From: Pseudobdellovibrionaceae bacterium
GTDB taxonomy: Bacteria; Bdellovibrionota; Bdellovibrionia; Bdellovibrionales; UBA1609
Direction: 5' to 3'
NCBI GenBank assembly: GCA_947444305.1
Contig: CANEZP010000016.1
Coordinates: 1 to 64,000, forward strand
Length of the DNA stretch: 64,000 nucleotides
The notes beneath the pieces are model-generated. The model did no database searches. It saw only the letters and a program-made list of their open reading frames with translations, and had not been told where the DNA came from. Each line of letters begins with the position of its first letter. The first letter of the stretch is position 1. Position numbers and translations under genes: made by a program. Shown piece by piece: positions 16,181 to 26,686 of the stretch.

Positions 16181-16999
16181 TTACGAAGGCTTCACGATTT
16201 GGTGCGCGCCTAAATTCCAGTCCAGCGCCGGATTGAGCAAGCGCGGGGCCGTGAGCGTTTTGTCGCGGGCCTCTCGGAAAGCCACGAAATCGGCTTTGGA
16301 GGTCGATTCACGCAAGTGGATATTTGATTGGCGTTGCTCACCGACCGTAGTGCGGTAGCGTAGCGATCGGCCGCCCGGCTGGTAGTCGTGGCCGACGAAG
16401 ATTTCGAAATTCTCGGGCATGGCAAAGATTTTGCCCCAGACCGAATCGTACAAAGTCGAGGCCGAGCCGCCCGGGAAATCGCAACGTCCAACGCCCCCGT
16501 CGGGCATAAACATAACGTCGCCCGTGAAGAGCCAGGAGCCGATCCGAAACGTCGTGCAGGCCGAAGTGTGACCCGGCGTAGCCAGAGCTTGGATGCGAAT
16601 TGAACCCGCCGTAAATTCCTCACCGTCGCGGCAGAAGCGGTCGATGTCCTTTAAGCCGCCCTCTTTAGGCCAGCCAAAAACCTTAGCGAAAATAGTGTAG
16701 ACGCCTTTAAGCGAATCGCCGGCGACGATCTCCGCGGCCTCGCCCGATTTTTTAAATTCCGGCGCGCTCGAAAGATGATCGGCGTGCGCGTGCGTTTCTA
16801 AAACCATGTGCACGCGCAGGTCTTCGGCTTTTAAAAAATGGCTAATCTTTCGTTTCGATTCGAGCGAGGTAATTTGCGTCGCCGGATCGTAGTTCAAAAC
16901 GGGATCAATGATGACCGCGTCGCGCGAGGTTTTGTCCCACACGACGTAAGTGAGCGTCGAGGTCGCTTTGTCGAATAAGTAGTGAACGCCCAGATTCAT
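16181..16999 (-). CDS. MBL-fold persulfide dioxygenase-like hydrolase
   Basis: The 272-residue product has the metallo-beta-lactamase motif THAHADHLSS, then the second His in LATPGHTSACTTF, the Asp in LFTGDVMFMPDGG, and the last His in FVGHDYQPGGR. The fold and the GR-CDFPGGSA segment match the ETHE1/Blh persulfide dioxygenase branch rather than glyoxalase II. The likely reaction is oxidation of glutathione or low-molecular persulfide to sulfite in the cytoplasm. Its ATG overlaps the stop of the MerR regulator gene by 4 bp, suggesting coupled translation. Confidence 0.8.
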   Translation of the reverse strand: MNLGVHYLFDKATSTLTYVVWDKTSRDAVIIDPVLNYDPATQITSLESKRKISHFLKAEDLRVHMVLETHAHADHLSSAPEFKKSGEAAEIVAGDSLKGVYTIFAKVFGWPKEGGLKDIDRFCRDGEEFTAGSIRIQALATPGHTSACTTFRIGSWLFTGDVMFMPDGGVGRCDFPGGSASTLYDSVWGKIFAMPENFEIFVGHDYQPGGRSLRYRTTVGEQRQSNIHLRESTSKADFVAFREARDKTLTAPRLLNPALDWNLGAHQIVKPS

Positions 17000-17463
17000 A
17001 GAAGCAATTGGCGGATGGCCGTGATTTCGTCCATGAGGTCGAAAACTTTGTCCTTAGCCTCTTCGATATGTTCGGCGATCGTTTTGATTTGTTTCACGCG
17101 AACATTGTCTTTTTTCAATTTCTTAAGCGCCGAGCGTGCGCCCTCGATCGAGAAGCGGTCGCGGTACAAAAGCTTTTTGATCAGCATCAAATTTTCAACG
17201 TCTTTGCGTTCGTACATGCGCTGATTGTGCTTGCTCTTCTTGGGCTTAAGAACTTCGAACTCGGTTTCCCAGTAGCGCAAAACGTAGGGCTTAACGCCGA
17301 GCAGGTCCGCGACTTCGCCGATTTTGAAGGCTAACTTGTCGGGAATTTTGGATAACTCGCTCGACAATTCAGGATCAACTTCAACTTGTACCGGTGAGGG
17401 CACGTTGATCGCGGGAGCGTAGCGCTTTTCAACTTCGGTACTTAGAACGACTTCTTCCGTCAT
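16996..17463 (-). CDS. MerR-family transcriptional regulator
   Basis: The 155-residue protein carries a MerR-type winged-helix domain: KIGEVADLLGVKPYVLRYWETEF, then a wing and YERKDVENLMLIKKLLY. A coiled-coil helix follows (residues about 110-150). There is no cysteine-based metal site, so the effector is not a typical MerR metal. A MerR gene right after ihfA in a pheST operon is a known arrangement in delta-type proteobacteria. It overlaps the MBL gene and may regulate that or be a nucleoid-linked regulator. Confidence 0.85.
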   Translation of the reverse strand: MTEEVVLSTEVEKRYAPAINVPSPVQVEVDPELSSELSKIPDKLAFKIGEVADLLGVKPYVLRYWETEFEVLKPKKSKHNQRMYERKDVENLMLIKKLLYRDRFSIEGARSALKKLKKDNVRVKQIKTIAEHIEEAKDKVFDLMDEITAIRQLLL

Positions 17464-17466
17464 GGA

Positions 17467-17808
17467 TTAATCCTCGTCATCTTCGGTCACGAGACTGGGG
17501 TCTTCACCGTTCAACAAAGCCTTCAACACTTGTGAAGGCCGGAACGTCAGAACCCGCCGCGCGCTAATTTTTATTTGGTCACCCGTCTGTGGATTGCGTC
17601 CGATGCGCTCTTTTTTGCCGCGGACAATAAAATTACCGAAACCCGAGATTTTCACTTTGTCGCCGTTTTGCAAAACGGTCTTTAACTGATCGAAAACCAT
17701 TTCGACCAATTCCGAGGCTTCCTTTTTCGAGAAACCAATCTTTTGGTAAACCTTCTCGATGATGTCGGCTTTCGTCATGGTGGAGCGGCTGGTGTTCTGG
17801 CCGGGCAT
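17467..17808 (-). CDS. ihfA: Integration host factor alpha subunit
   Basis: The 113-residue protein has the HU/IHF fold. MTKADIIEKVYQKIGFSKKEASELVEMVFD forms the helices, NGDKVKISGFGNFIVRGKKERIGRNPQTGDQIKI is the beta-arm with the conserved NP tip that intercalates DNA, and RRVLTFRPSQVLKALL completes it. It bends DNA in the nucleoid. A ten-residue N-terminal extension and acidic tail exceed the usual ~100 residues; the start at 17808 has GAGGAA before it, while an inner Met (MTKAD) is possible. It follows pheT, the order seen in many proteobacteria. Confidence 0.93.
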   Translation of the reverse strand: MPGQNTSRSTMTKADIIEKVYQKIGFSKKEASELVEMVFDQLKTVLQNGDKVKISGFGNFIVRGKKERIGRNPQTGDQIKISARRVLTFRPSQVLKALLNGEDPSLVTEDDED

Positions 17809-17905
17809 TCAATTCCTCTCGGGTATAAGTTTGGTGATTAAACCAATACGAAAAGGCTAACAAGTCCTTGAAAAATCTCAAGATTTTATTGCAAGGATAG
17901 TTGAC

Positions 17906-20338
17906 TCAGCGCACCTTAACCGAGAGCTTTTTCTCCACGTTGGCGACGATTTGATTTTGCAAGCCGGTCAGACGCTCATCGTTAAGCGTGCCTTCAACGT
18001 CCTGGTAAATCATGCGGTAAGCCACGGAGACGAAGCCTTCGGGCAAATTGCCGCCCTCAAATACGTCGAATATCCCGATCGATTGTAGAACCGAGCCCGC
18101 CGTCTTTTTGATTTCGGCCGCAACCTGCGCCGCCGCGACGGTTTTGGGCAGAACGAAAGCAATGTCACGCTCGACCGCCGGAAATTTCGAAACGGGTTTA
18201 AACTTTACGGTACGCGGCTGCCCGCGCGACAAAGCTTTGAGATCGAACTCGCCGACCGCGACACCCGTGCGGATTTTTTCGTTCATCAGCCACTGCGGGT
18301 GCACGCTGCCGAGCGCGCCGACGTTGCGGCCTTCGACGAACAAAGTCGCGCATTGCACGGGATGAAATAACGAAGCGGCGTTCGCCCAAGCGTTCCACTG
18401 CGGGCCGTTGATCAAAAGCTTTTCTAAAATCGCGTTCACGCGTGATTTCAGGTCGAAAAAGCAAAAGTCTTCTTTCGAATTTTTATTCCAGAGCCCAACT
18501 TCATTGCCCCAAGCGACGACGGCCAAACGCGGCTCTTGCACGTAACCTTCGGGCCCATGTTTGAAGACGTAGCCGACTTCGAATAATAAACCATGCCCGT
18601 TGCCGTAGCGATAATTGTGGCTCATGTTTTTAAGCAATCCCGGCATGAGCGAAACGCGCATGACATCGAGATCTTCGCTCAAAGGATTACGCAAAGTGAT
18701 CGCGCGTGAGTCCATTTCTAGCCCGCCGGCGCGGTAGGCTTCGATGGCACCGAGCACCGACGCTTGGTACTTCGAACCCGTGAAGCCGTAATTCACCGTT
18801 TGCGAAAGTCCCGCCCCGCGCGCCAATTCGCCGACGCGGTTTTCAAAGATATAAGTTTTGTCGTAATCGAGCGGAGCGTAATTCAAGACCGGCAGAGTCT
18901 CGGGGATGTGTTCGTAGCCTTGCAAACGGCCGAACTCTTCGACGAAATCGACCTCTTGCTCGAGATCCATGCGGAAGTCGGGAGGCGTAACCTGAAACTC
19001 GGCGTCGCTCCCCGCCACTTCGCAACCTAATCGCTGAAGCCAGGTTTTGAGATCCGCGGCCGACACCGCGTAACCCAACTTTTGCCCGATGAACTCGGCG
19101 CGAACGGCGATGGCCGGCCGCTCTTTTTTGCCGGGGTAAAGGTCCCAGTGATCGGCGGCGACTTCGCCGCCCGCTAAACTTTGAATCATGGCGCAAGCCC
19201 GTTCGCTGGCCCGCAAAACTCCCGAAGGATCGGTCCCCCGCGAAAAACGGTAAGCCGAATCCGTTTGCAAGCCGTGACGACGCGCGGTCTTGCGCACGCT
19301 ATCCATTGCGAAGTGCGCCGACTCGATGAAAAGCTCGGTCGTGTCGTCGCCGACGCCGGAGTTCGCCCCGCCGATCGCGCCCGCGATGCAAACCGCGCGT
19401 TCGCCGTCGCGAATGGTGAGTTCGTCGCCGTTCAGCTTCAAACCGGTGCCGTCGAGCGTTTTGAAATCCTCACCGACGACGGCCTTCGCCACGATGATTT
19501 TGCGGCCCACTAATTTGGCGACGTCGAAGGCGTGCAACGGTTGCCCGAGGTCCATCATAATAAAATTAGTCACGTCGACGACGTTGTTGATCGAATTCAA
19601 ACCCACGGATTCGAGCCGCGCCTTCAACCATGCGGGGCTTGCGCCCACCTTCACGCCCTTAAGTAAGCGACCGGTGTAGCGCGGGCAAAGTTTTTCGTCG
19701 GCAAGTTCGAGCGTGACCGATTTGCTCGACAACGAAGGCGAAGTTTTTATTTCTAATTTCGGCTGCAGCAACGGACGATCGAGCAAACACGAAAGCTCGC
19801 GCGCGACCCCGAGGTGAGAAAGGCAGTCCGCGCGATTGGGCGTGACGTTGACTTCAAGTACAACGTCATCGAGCTTCATGTACGACGCGAAGGACTGACC
19901 CACGGGCGCATCGGCCGGCAGGATCATGATGCCTTCGGATTCTTTTTTTAAACCGAGTTCACTCTCGCTCGCGAGCATGCCGAGGCTCTCGACATCGCGG
20001 ATTTTTGATTTCTTGATTTCGAAATTACCCGGCAACACGGCCCCGGGAAGCGTCGCCACGACCTTGTCGCCTTCTTTATGATTCTTAGCACCGCACACGA
20101 TTTGGCGCGGCTGTCCCTCGCCGCAGTCCACTTGGCAAACCGTCAAGCGATCGGCGTTCGGGTGGCGCTCAAGTTTCACGATGTGGCCGACGACCACGTT
20201 CTTGTATTTCAAAGCGGCGTTCTCGACGCCTTCGACTTCGAGCCCCGCGCCGGTCAGCAACCGCGCGATCTCTTCCGGTTTATCGAGGTGATCCTTGATA
20301 TCGATGTGATCGCAAAGCCAGGTTAGTGAGATTTTCAT
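17906..20338 (-). CDS. pheT: Phenylalanyl-tRNA synthetase beta subunit
   Basis: The 810-residue protein shows the PheT domain order: N-terminal tRNA-binding OB domain ([24 protein letters not shown]), the B3/4 editing domain ([14 protein letters not shown] onward), the B5 domain, the catalytic-like core, and the C-terminal ferredoxin-like anticodon-binding domain ([19 protein letters not shown]). With PheS it forms the heterotetramer that charges tRNA-Phe. Length is normal for the family (about 800). Its start overlaps the PheS stop by 4 bp, which helps keep subunits balanced. Confidence 0.97.
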   Translation of the reverse strand: MKISLTWLCDHIDIKDHLDKPEEIARLLTGAGLEVEGVENAALKYKNVVVGHIVKLERHPNADRLTVCQVDCGEGQPRQIVCGAKNHKEGDKVVATLPGAVLPGNFEIKKSKIRDVESLGMLASESELGLKKESEGIMILPADAPVGQSFASYMKLDDVVLEVNVTPNRADCLSHLGVARELSCLLDRPLLQPKLEIKTSPSLSSKSVTLELADEKLCPRYTGRLLKGVKVGASPAWLKARLESVGLNSINNVVDVTNFIMMDLGQPLHAFDVAKLVGRKIIVAKAVVGEDFKTLDGTGLKLNGDELTIRDGERAVCIAGAIGGANSGVGDDTTELFIESAHFAMDSVRKTARRHGLQTDSAYRFSRGTDPSGVLRASERACAMIQSLAGGEVAADHWDLYPGKKERPAIAVRAEFIGQKLGYAVSAADLKTWLQRLGCEVAGSDAEFQVTPPDFRMDLEQEVDFVEEFGRLQGYEHIPETLPVLNYAPLDYDKTYIFENRVGELARGAGLSQTVNYGFTGSKYQASVLGAIEAYRAGGLEMDSRAITLRNPLSEDLDVMRVSLMPGLLKNMSHNYRYGNGHGLLFEVGYVFKHGPEGYVQEPRLAVVAWGNEVGLWNKNSKEDFCFFDLKSRVNAILEKLLINGPQWNAWANAASLFHPVQCATLFVEGRNVGALGSVHPQWLMNEKIRTGVAVGEFDLKALSRGQPRTVKFKPVSKFPAVERDIAFVLPKTVAAAQVAAEIKKTAGSVLQSIGIFDVFEGGNLPEGFVSVAYRMIYQDVEGTLNDERLTGLQNQIVANVEKKLSVKVR

Positions 20339-21372
20339 AGATTGAATTGTCCCAGGAAGCGTAAATCGTTTTCGGCAAACAGGCGAATGTCGTCGATGCC
20401 GTACTTAATCATGGCCATGCGTTCGATGCCGAAGCCAAAAGCGAAACCTTGCCATTGCTTCGGATCGATCTTCACCGCTTCGAACACGCGCGGATTGACC
20501 AACCCGCTGCCGCCGATTTCGATCCATCCCGTTTGTTTACATAAACGGCAGCCCTTTGCGGAGCAGATCGGGCACGAGCAATCAAACTCGGCCGACGGTT
20601 CGGTGAACGGGAAAAAGCTCGGGCGAAAGCGCACTTTAACCGCACTACCAAAAAGCTCTTTAAGCACGAACGCAATCGTGCCCTTCAGGTCGGCCATCGA
20701 AACGTGCTTATCGACCAGCAAGCCCTCAATCTGATGGAAGTTGGGCGAGTGCGAAATGTCGCTGTCTTTGCGAAAGACCGAGCCGGGCGCGAGCGCACGG
20801 AACGGCGGCTTTTCGGTCAGCAGCGTGTGAATTTGAATCGGCGACGTGTGCGTGCGTAGTACGTGATCGTCGTCGATATAGAAGGTGTCTTGCATATCGC
20901 GCGACGGGTGATCGGGCGGAATGTTCAGGGCTTCGAAATTGTACCAATCTTTTTCAATCTGCGGACCGGTACGGACGGTGTAACCCAGGCGTGAAAGTAT
21001 GCCGACGACTTCGTCCATCACGAGGTAGATCGGGTGCTTGGCGCCCGCGGCCATCGCAGGCCCCGGCAACGACACGTCGACCGCATCTTTTTTGACCTTG
21101 TCCATAAGGGCGGCGTTTTTGAGTTCTTCTTCGCGGGCGACGTAGGCCTCTTCGAAGGCGACCTTCGCGCGGTTTACTTCTTTACCGAAGCCGGGCTTGT
21201 CCTCCTTCGGGAGTTTGCCCATCTCGCGCATGATATCGCTTAAAAAGCCTTGTTTACCGGCGAACGCCACTTTCGCGTCGTACAAAGCTTGAAGCTCTTG
21301 TGCCGAGGCGACGAGAGCCAGCGTTTGCGCCAACTTATCGTTAAGATTGGAAATTAACTGAGACGGATTCAT
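20335..21372 (-). CDS. pheS: Phenylalanyl-tRNA synthetase alpha subunit
   Basis: The 345-residue protein begins [16 protein letters not shown] with the N-terminal coiled coil. It has class II motif 2 ([26 protein letters not shown]), the [20 protein letters not shown] segment, and motif 3 ([22 protein letters not shown]). The CxCPIC...GCRLCKQTG cysteines are those of the zinc-binding variant. A longer frame reaching 21543 was rejected because it overlaps rsmG. Start 21372 gives the usual length. It diverges from rsmG with a very short gap, so one or both promoters must lie inside coding sequence. Confidence 0.97.
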   Translation of the reverse strand: MNPSQLISNLNDKLAQTLALVASAQELQALYDAKVAFAGKQGFLSDIMREMGKLPKEDKPGFGKEVNRAKVAFEEAYVAREEELKNAALMDKVKKDAVDVSLPGPAMAAGAKHPIYLVMDEVVGILSRLGYTVRTGPQIEKDWYNFEALNIPPDHPSRDMQDTFYIDDDHVLRTHTSPIQIHTLLTEKPPFRALAPGSVFRKDSDISHSPNFHQIEGLLVDKHVSMADLKGTIAFVLKELFGSAVKVRFRPSFFPFTEPSAEFDCSCPICSAKGCRLCKQTGWIEIGGSGLVNPRVFEAVKIDPKQWQGFAFGFGIERMAMIKYGIDDIRLFAENDLRFLGQFNL

Positions 21373-21396
21373 GCGGCCATGGTACAAGAGCCCCCT

Positions 21397-22146
21397 ATGA
21401 AGCGCAACAGTAAGGATAAGCCGAAACGCGCGGGCCGCGGCGTCCACCGCATGCCCGAAAAAATCTATTCTTTTTCCGAGGCCGACGACCGTCTGTACGA
21501 CATCTTTCGCCACCACGGATTCGAAGATTTTCCGCACGAGCAACGCAAGCGGCTGGTTGAGTTTTACTTACTGCTCATGGATCACCAGCTCACCGACAAC
21601 GTCACCCGCCTGGTTAAGTTTCGTGACATCGCGATCAAACATTTTATCGACTCGCTCATCGTGCCCCGCATGGTGAAGCTCGAGTTTCCGCTGCTCGATG
21701 TGGGCACCGGTCCCGGGTTCCCCGGTATCCCGCTCAAAATTCTTTATCCCAAAGATAAAATCGTGCTCGCCGAAGGCGTTCGCCGCCGCGTGGATTTTTT
21801 AAAAGCCGTGCGCGAAGAGATGAAACTCGAACACCTCGACATCATCGGCCGCAACATCGACGACACTTTTCAATTGCCGATGAAGGGCGTAATCACCCGC
21901 GCGCTCGAAGAGATCCCGAACACCTTACGCAACATCAGCCAGTGCCTGGCCATCGGCGGTAAGGTTTATTTCATGAAGGGCCCGGGCGTCGATCCGGAGC
22001 TTAAACGCGCCGTTAAAGAATGGGACAAATTCTTCCGCTTGGTTGAAGACCACGATTACGAAATCCCGAACAGCCCGAACAAACGCCGGCTCGTCGTTTT
22101 CGAAAAGATCGCGACGCCGATTTTCGAACACTCCGAGGAAGAATGA
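21397..22146 (+). CDS. rsmG: 16S rRNA (guanine527-N7)-methyltransferase-like
   Basis: The 249-residue protein has a basic N-terminal extension, then [32 protein letters not shown], and the SAM-binding motif [22 protein letters not shown] (motif I), followed by [11 protein letters not shown]. This is the GidB/RsmG pattern; the enzyme methylates G527 of 16S rRNA. In this family the usual NLT is here NVT. AAGAG precedes ATG 21397; ATG 21451 is an alternative that leaves room for divergent promoters. The stop overlaps the next start by 4 bp. Confidence 0.85.
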   Translation: MKRNSKDKPKRAGRGVHRMPEKIYSFSEADDRLYDIFRHHGFEDFPHEQRKRLVEFYLLLMDHQLTDNVTRLVKFRDIAIKHFIDSLIVPRMVKLEFPLLDVGTGPGFPGIPLKILYPKDKIVLAEGVRRRVDFLKAVREEMKLEHLDIIGRNIDDTFQLPMKGVITRALEEIPNTLRNISQCLAIGGKVYFMKGPGVDPELKRAVKEWDKFFRLVEDHDYEIPNSPNKRRLVVFEKIATPIFEHSEEE

Positions 22147-22862
22147 ACGAGATCACTAGCGCGCAAAACGGCAAATACCGCCGCTGGCTCAGCCTCCTCG
22201 AAAGCAAAGGGATCAAGAAAGAGGGCGCGGCCCTCGTCAGCGGCGAAAAGCTCGTTCAAGAATTAATCGCCGATTCTCCCGATTTGATCGAAGAGATTTT
22301 ATTGCCGCCGAAAGCCAAGGCGGAGGCCACGCCGTTCCCAACGACGCTGCTCGCGAGTCCGCTGTTCCGCGAACTTGACGTGATCGGCACGCACAGTCCA
22401 CTCGCGGTAATTAAGACCAAACCCATCCCCGAGTGGGAACCCGGCCCGCCGGCGGGACTCGAACTGATCGTGTCTCTCTCGGACCCCTCAAATCTCGGGG
22501 CGCTTTTAAGGTCCGCCGAAGCGTTCGGCGCCACGCGGGTTATCCTCACGAAAGAATGCGCGTCGCCGTATTTACCGAAGGCGCTCAAAGCGGCCTCGAA
22601 CGCCACGTTCCGTGTGAAATTGGCGAGCACCGGATCACTTAAAGATTTAAAAATTGAAAATGCGTTCGGCCTGGATATGGAAGGCGAAGATCTCGCTCAA
22701 TTCACTTGGCCGCGTGACGCGCACTTGATTCTCGGCGAAGAGGGGCAAGGGCTGCCCCCTACCCTTAACATTAAACGTTTAAAAATTGCGATGAGCGGAA
22801 AAATCGAAAGCCTCAACGCCACGGTCGCGGCTTCGATTGCGCTCTTTAGTTACCGCGCTTAG
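22143..22862 (+). CDS. TrmH/SpoU-family RNA 2'-O-methyltransferase
   Basis: The 239-residue protein has the SPOUT knot motifs: LIVSLSDPSNLGALLRSAEAFG (motif 1, with the N-x-G-A-x-x-R-S-A core), LILGEEGQGLPP (motif 2) and IESLNATVAASIALFSYR (motif 3). The N-terminal part is a substrate-binding region (ALVSGEKLVQEL). It methylates a ribose in tRNA or 23S rRNA; which site cannot be said from sequence alone. It is translationally coupled to rsmG, forming an RNA-modification pair. Confidence 0.88.
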   Translation: MNEITSAQNGKYRRWLSLLESKGIKKEGAALVSGEKLVQELIADSPDLIEEILLPPKAKAEATPFPTTLLASPLFRELDVIGTHSPLAVIKTKPIPEWEPGPPAGLELIVSLSDPSNLGALLRSAEAFGATRVILTKECASPYLPKALKAASNATFRVKLASTGSLKDLKIENAFGLDMEGEDLAQFTWPRDAHLILGEEGQGLPPTLNIKRLKIAMSGKIESLNATVAASIALFSYRA

Positions 22863-22877
22863 CTTAATCTACGTAGC

Positions 22878-23999
22878 TTAACGCGGGTGCCGGATTGAAG
22901 GCACGGCCGGCGAAGACCTTAGCTCAAACAATTCAACCAAGTTGCCGTTGAAGGCCGTCCAGTAATCATCGACCAATCCGTTCGTACGGACCAATTGGTA
23001 TTCACCGTTGAACGAACCGTCGACGGGACTAAATCTCCCGCGCACTTCGGCCTCGACGGTCTCGAAGCTGTTGCCCTTACGCATTTGCAACCGGCCCTGA
23101 GTGATCAATTCCAAACCGGCGGCCTGGTATTCGAAATTCATGCGGTCGGTCGACAGCAATATTCGGTGATCTGCGCCGAAGGTCCACGCGAAACCTTCCC
23201 GGCCCACGCCTTCGAAGCTAATGCTGCTGATGGAGCGGTCAGGATTGAATGAAACTTGCGACGCTTTGTATTCGGGATCGCCGCCTTTGCAAGCGATGGT
23301 TCCGGGCACGACCTCGCAAATTTTTTCGGAGCCACGGAACAGCGGAAAACGCATTTTTCCGATTTCGAAGAATTGCATACGCGAATGCATGAACGCCTGA
23401 ATCCATTGTTGATCACTGACCAACTCAGGGCGTTCCTGGAAGATTAAGCTGACCAGGTAACGAATGCCGATCGAGTGCTCAACGCCGTGACGAAGACCGA
23501 TACGGTACAACACCTCGTGCATGACCAAACCGGCTTTATCGAACTCTTCGAGTTGGTTCCATAAATTCGCGTTGATCAAGAACCACGGATCGTCCTCGAA
23601 CATAGGAACACTTTGGTTCGCGATCTGCTCGACGTGACAGCCGGGCAAACGCAGCTTGTGGTAGCTATCGTTAATGTCTTCGAGTTCAATATCGAATTCT
23701 TTGACGTTTTTATCCTCGAAGTTAGCGATCTCCATGCGCAGCAATTGCGCGAGCTCGGGAAAACGCCGGCCTAAGCGGTTCACAACCGCGGTCAACTTAT
23801 CGGAGTATGTCGCGCCGGGGGGATTCCACAAAAGGATCGTGCGTTTACGCAAAACACGCGATTCAACGAAATCCAGCAATTGCACTTTAGGCGTGCGATT
23901 AGGGCAAACCGAAACGTCGCCACCATTGCCGATGATTTTAGAACTTAACGCCGGCGTCGCCAGCAGCAACAATAGTGCAAGAGCCATTAAGCGTTTCAT
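22878..23999 (-). CDS. Exported protein with HEVLYR motif
   Basis: The 373-residue product has a signal peptide (MKRLMALALLLLLATPALS). Its N-terminal half contains a conserved-looking block, FDKAGLVMHEVLYRIGLRHG, after a NANLW stretch. Bdellovibrio-type genomes hold several exported proteins with such a GL-(V/L)-(M/I)-HE-(L/V)-LY-R block. The His-Glu is protease-like, but the third ligand of HExxH is absent (HEVLY), so zinc-protease activity is unproven. The C-terminal half looks beta-rich, with repeated FS/F-(D/E)-G strands. Its start overlaps the stop of the upstream TIGR02147-type regulator by 4 bp. Confidence 0.7.
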   Translation of the reverse strand: MKRLMALALLLLLATPALSSKIIGNGGDVSVCPNRTPKVQLLDFVESRVLRKRTILLWNPPGATYSDKLTAVVNRLGRRFPELAQLLRMEIANFEDKNVKEFDIELEDINDSYHKLRLPGCHVEQIANQSVPMFEDDPWFLINANLWNQLEEFDKAGLVMHEVLYRIGLRHGVEHSIGIRYLVSLIFQERPELVSDQQWIQAFMHSRMQFFEIGKMRFPLFRGSEKICEVVPGTIACKGGDPEYKASQVSFNPDRSISSISFEGVGREGFAWTFGADHRILLSTDRMNFEYQAAGLELITQGRLQMRKGNSFETVEAEVRGRFSPVDGSFNGEYQLVRTNGLVDDYWTAFNGNLVELFELRSSPAVPSIRHPR

Positions 24000-24784
24000 T
24001 CCGCCTCCACCAAAGGGAAAAGCTGGACGCTCAGAACGTAAACGGCGTCTTTTTCACCGCCGTGACTGAGTTTCGAAATTTTCCGCTGAAATTCTTTGAT
24101 CGTGTTTTTCAATTCGGGCAAGGCCTTAGCGCTGACGGCGAACGTGTGCGATGAGTACTCGCGCTTTTCCATATCGACGGTGTCGACCGCGTTGATCGCT
24201 TTCGTCAAAATCTGTTTATGATGTTCGCGGATGGTGCGCGACGGCACTCCGCTTGGCAATTCAAGATCGCGGGCGGTCTGACGTAGGACATCGTTTTCTT
24301 TCGAGAGCAATCCGAGCAAAACCAACCGATCGATCGCTTCGCGAACGAGATCCGCGGGCAGGGCTAATTTTTCGGCGATCCAGGCGGGATCCGATTTAAA
24401 ACCGCGCAGTTCCGTCATCTCGAGGATTGCCATGTGATACCAATCACGAATGGCCGAGAACTTTTCGAGGCTAAGCTCATCGAGCCGTTCTTGCCGGATG
24501 TGCGAGAGCGCCACCACGGCCTGCTGCCGGGCCACCCGGCTGCGTGCGTGCTGAGATTCAACGAGGGCTAGGAACAACTGTTTCTCGTCGTCGCGCATTT
24601 GTAAGCGGGTCGCGATCGTCTCGGCTTTAGCGACCGAGATACCGCAAAGGCCGCGCAAGTTTTGCGAAAGTTTGGACGCCGGCATCCCTAAGTCGCGGGC
24701 GTAGGCTCGCAGCGAGTAGTGCGCGTTGCGACTGCGGCGGGAACGGAATTCTTCGAGTAAAAAATCTTGATACTGAATCGCCAT
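23996..24784 (-). CDS. TIGR02147-family (DUF4423) putative regulator
   Basis: The 262-residue protein begins YQDFLLEEFRSRRSRNAHYSLRAYARDLGMPASKLSQNLRGLCGISVAKAETIATRLQM, a helix-turn-helix region. It continues with the FSAIRDWYHMAILEM segment typical of TIGR02147 proteins, which are expanded in Fibrobacter and Bdellovibrio. A second winged-helix-like part follows (WIAEKLALPADLVREAIDRLVLLGLL). The role is thought to be transcriptional regulation; targets are unknown. Translational coupling to the exported HEVLYR protein suggests a regulator-plus-target or sensor pair. Confidence 0.8.
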   Translation of the reverse strand: MAIQYQDFLLEEFRSRRSRNAHYSLRAYARDLGMPASKLSQNLRGLCGISVAKAETIATRLQMRDDEKQLFLALVESQHARSRVARQQAVVALSHIRQERLDELSLEKFSAIRDWYHMAILEMTELRGFKSDPAWIAEKLALPADLVREAIDRLVLLGLLSKENDVLRQTARDLELPSGVPSRTIREHHKQILTKAINAVDTVDMEKREYSSHTFAVSAKALPELKNTIKEFQRKISKLSHGGEKDAVYVLSVQLFPLVEAE

Positions 24785-24854
24785 GAGGATCGCTGGATAG
24801 CACTACGACGCTATGCACTCAAGTCGAAGTAACGTTGTGTTACCTTATTACAGC

Positions 24855-25745
24855 TTATGGCTTCGGAATGGGTATGAGCGTGGATTTTAGGTTCTCGGGT
24901 GGATCCGTTTTCCACAGGCTCAACACGTAGCCGCCGCCCCCGCTGCCCGTGGGTTTAACCGCGGCGGCGCCATTCGCGCGTAAATCTTGGAGGTGATGGC
25001 CGAGATCCCCCGTGCTCAAGCCCCATTCATTAAAACATTCGCCCGCCATCGAAAGCGCCCGTCGTAACGACTCGAAAGCATCGCGCGAGGAATCGGTCAG
25101 CGCGCCTTCGCACATCACGACCGCCTCACGCATTTGACCGTCGAGGGCCCGCGCTTTTTCCGGATCGGTATCAAACAACCGTTTTACTTTGCTCACGCAG
25201 TCTGAAGTCATGCCTCGCGCGCCGCAGTACGAGAGATAAAGTTGCGGCCACCACACGGGCGTGAGCACGCGGCGTTCGCCGCCGCGAACAAAGTAAATAC
25301 CTTGTGCCGAAAGCGAGACCGCGAGATCGACGCCCGAACTTTCACCGTGGAAAAGATCTTCGAGCGAACGCGAGAATTCGTAAACGTCGGTGCCGGGAAG
25401 ATAGCCCTGGCTTTCGCACCACCGCCCAATGGCCCCGCACAAGGCCGCCGAGGCCCCAAGCCCCGCCCCGACGGGTAAAGCGCTTTCAATTCGGAATTTG
25501 CCTTTGAGCGGCTCGGGCACGCCGGCGCGCTTGGTGGCATTTTCGATTACACCGTGAAAAAGTAAACGCAGCTCCTCACCGTGCTCGCCCGCAAAGTCGG
25601 CCGATAAGGCTTCGTTCGAGGGTTCAAACGAAAGATCCAGCGCACGGTTCGTTAACGGGAAGGCGATCGCCGGGCATCCGCGCAACACGGAATGTTCGCC
25701 GGCCAAGATCCACTTGGCGAACGTTCGCGTGCGGAAAGGCGTCAC
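24855..25745 (-). CDS. mvk: Mevalonate kinase
   Basis: The 296-residue GHMP kinase has KWILAGEHSVLRGCPAIAFP (motif 1), LPVGAGLGASAALCGAIG (motif 2, phosphate-binding loop), HGESSGVDLAVS, and GSGGGGYVLSL (motif 3). It phosphorylates mevalonate using ATP. The start is GTG at 25745, overlapping the TGA of the upstream decarboxylase gene (GTGA) with GGAG about 7 bases before; a TTG at 25757 is less likely. It is the last gene of the mevalonate operon. Confidence 0.88.
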   Translation of the reverse strand: MTPFRTRTFAKWILAGEHSVLRGCPAIAFPLTNRALDLSFEPSNEALSADFAGEHGEELRLLFHGVIENATKRAGVPEPLKGKFRIESALPVGAGLGASAALCGAIGRWCESQGYLPGTDVYEFSRSLEDLFHGESSGVDLAVSLSAQGIYFVRGGERRVLTPVWWPQLYLSYCGARGMTSDCVSKVKRLFDTDPEKARALDGQMREAVVMCEGALTDSSRDAFESLRRALSMAGECFNEWGLSTGDLGHHLQDLRANGAAAVKPTGSGGGGYVLSLWKTDPPENLKSTLIPIPKP

Positions 25746-26686
25746 AGCAAACTCCAACTCGCGATGGTCTTGAACGGTTTAAGCCATTCCTTCGCGAGCG
25801 CGCGCTGATCTTGCCTGAGCAATACGTGAACGTTCGCGCCGGCATCCATCGTGACGAGCGGCCCGTCGCCGGTCGCGTTCCAAATGCCGCGCAAATGGGA
25901 CAAGACTTCGAGCGTGCCGGGCTGCATGTAGCCGAAGTGCGGATCGCTTGTTTCGAAAAGCGCGTGCATGTCCCAAAATTCGGCCCAGCAAATTTCGTAA
26001 GCGGCTTTCCACTCACCCGCTTTGATCGAAGTGCAGAACTGGTCCATGCGGTCTTCGGCCCGGCGTTTACGGCCGTCGAATAAGCGGCTAGTCGTCACGC
26101 GCACGTGGGCATCGCTGCTCGAAACTTCCTTGCGGCCTTCTTCAACTAAAATGACCGCGTGATCGAGATTGATGTCGAGGTGCGCGCCCTCCCCGCCTTC
26201 GGATCGCCAGATAGACCACGGCGCGAAAAATGAACGGCAAGACGAACCCGAACCCGAACGGCTTAGCCGGGACATTTCCGAAATCTCGATTTTAAGTTTG
26301 GGATTATTACGTTCGGCGAGCGCGGCCGTCGCCTTAGTTAAAGCCGCGAAACTCGAGGCGGAGCTGGCCAAACCGCAATCGGCCGGAAAATTATTCGCGG
26401 AGGAAATCGTGTAGTTGCCTTGAATTTGCCACTGCGTTTTCAGTCGGTCGAAATGATTTAAAAATTTCGCGAGGCCTTTCTCGCTGAGTTCGATCGGCTG
26501 CAATCCGGCTAACGGTTTCCATTCGTCACGGCCGAGCTCGTTCGCTTCGATAACGACGAAGCTGCGCAAATGCTCAAGCGTAAACGATAAGGAAGCGTTG
26601 CTGGGCAGATTCACTTCGTTTTTCGTTTTGCCCATGTACTTGATGATCGCGATATTGCTAGGGGCCGAGGCCTCGATGGGTTTCAC
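25742..26686 (-). CDS. mvaD: Diphosphomevalonate decarboxylase
   Basis: The 314-residue GHMP protein begins KPIEASAPSNIAIIKYMGK. It has NNFPADCGLASSASSFAALT (the phosphate-binding loop), SRSGSGSSCRSFFAPW, and LVTMDAGANVHVL with the catalytic-region Asp. It converts mevalonate diphosphate to isopentenyl diphosphate with ATP hydrolysis. The start is GTG at 26686, sharing one base with the stop of the kinase gene before it, and CAGGAG lies upstream; a longer frame to 26866 overlaps that gene and was rejected. Confidence 0.9.
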   Translation of the reverse strand: MKPIEASAPSNIAIIKYMGKTKNEVNLPSNASLSFTLEHLRSFVVIEANELGRDEWKPLAGLQPIELSEKGLAKFLNHFDRLKTQWQIQGNYTISSANNFPADCGLASSASSFAALTKATAALAERNNPKLKIEISEMSRLSRSGSGSSCRSFFAPWSIWRSEGGEGAHLDINLDHAVILVEEGRKEVSSSDAHVRVTTSRLFDGRKRRAEDRMDQFCTSIKAGEWKAAYEICWAEFWDMHALFETSDPHFGYMQPGTLEVLSHLRGIWNATGDGPLVTMDAGANVHVLLRQDQRALAKEWLKPFKTIASWSLL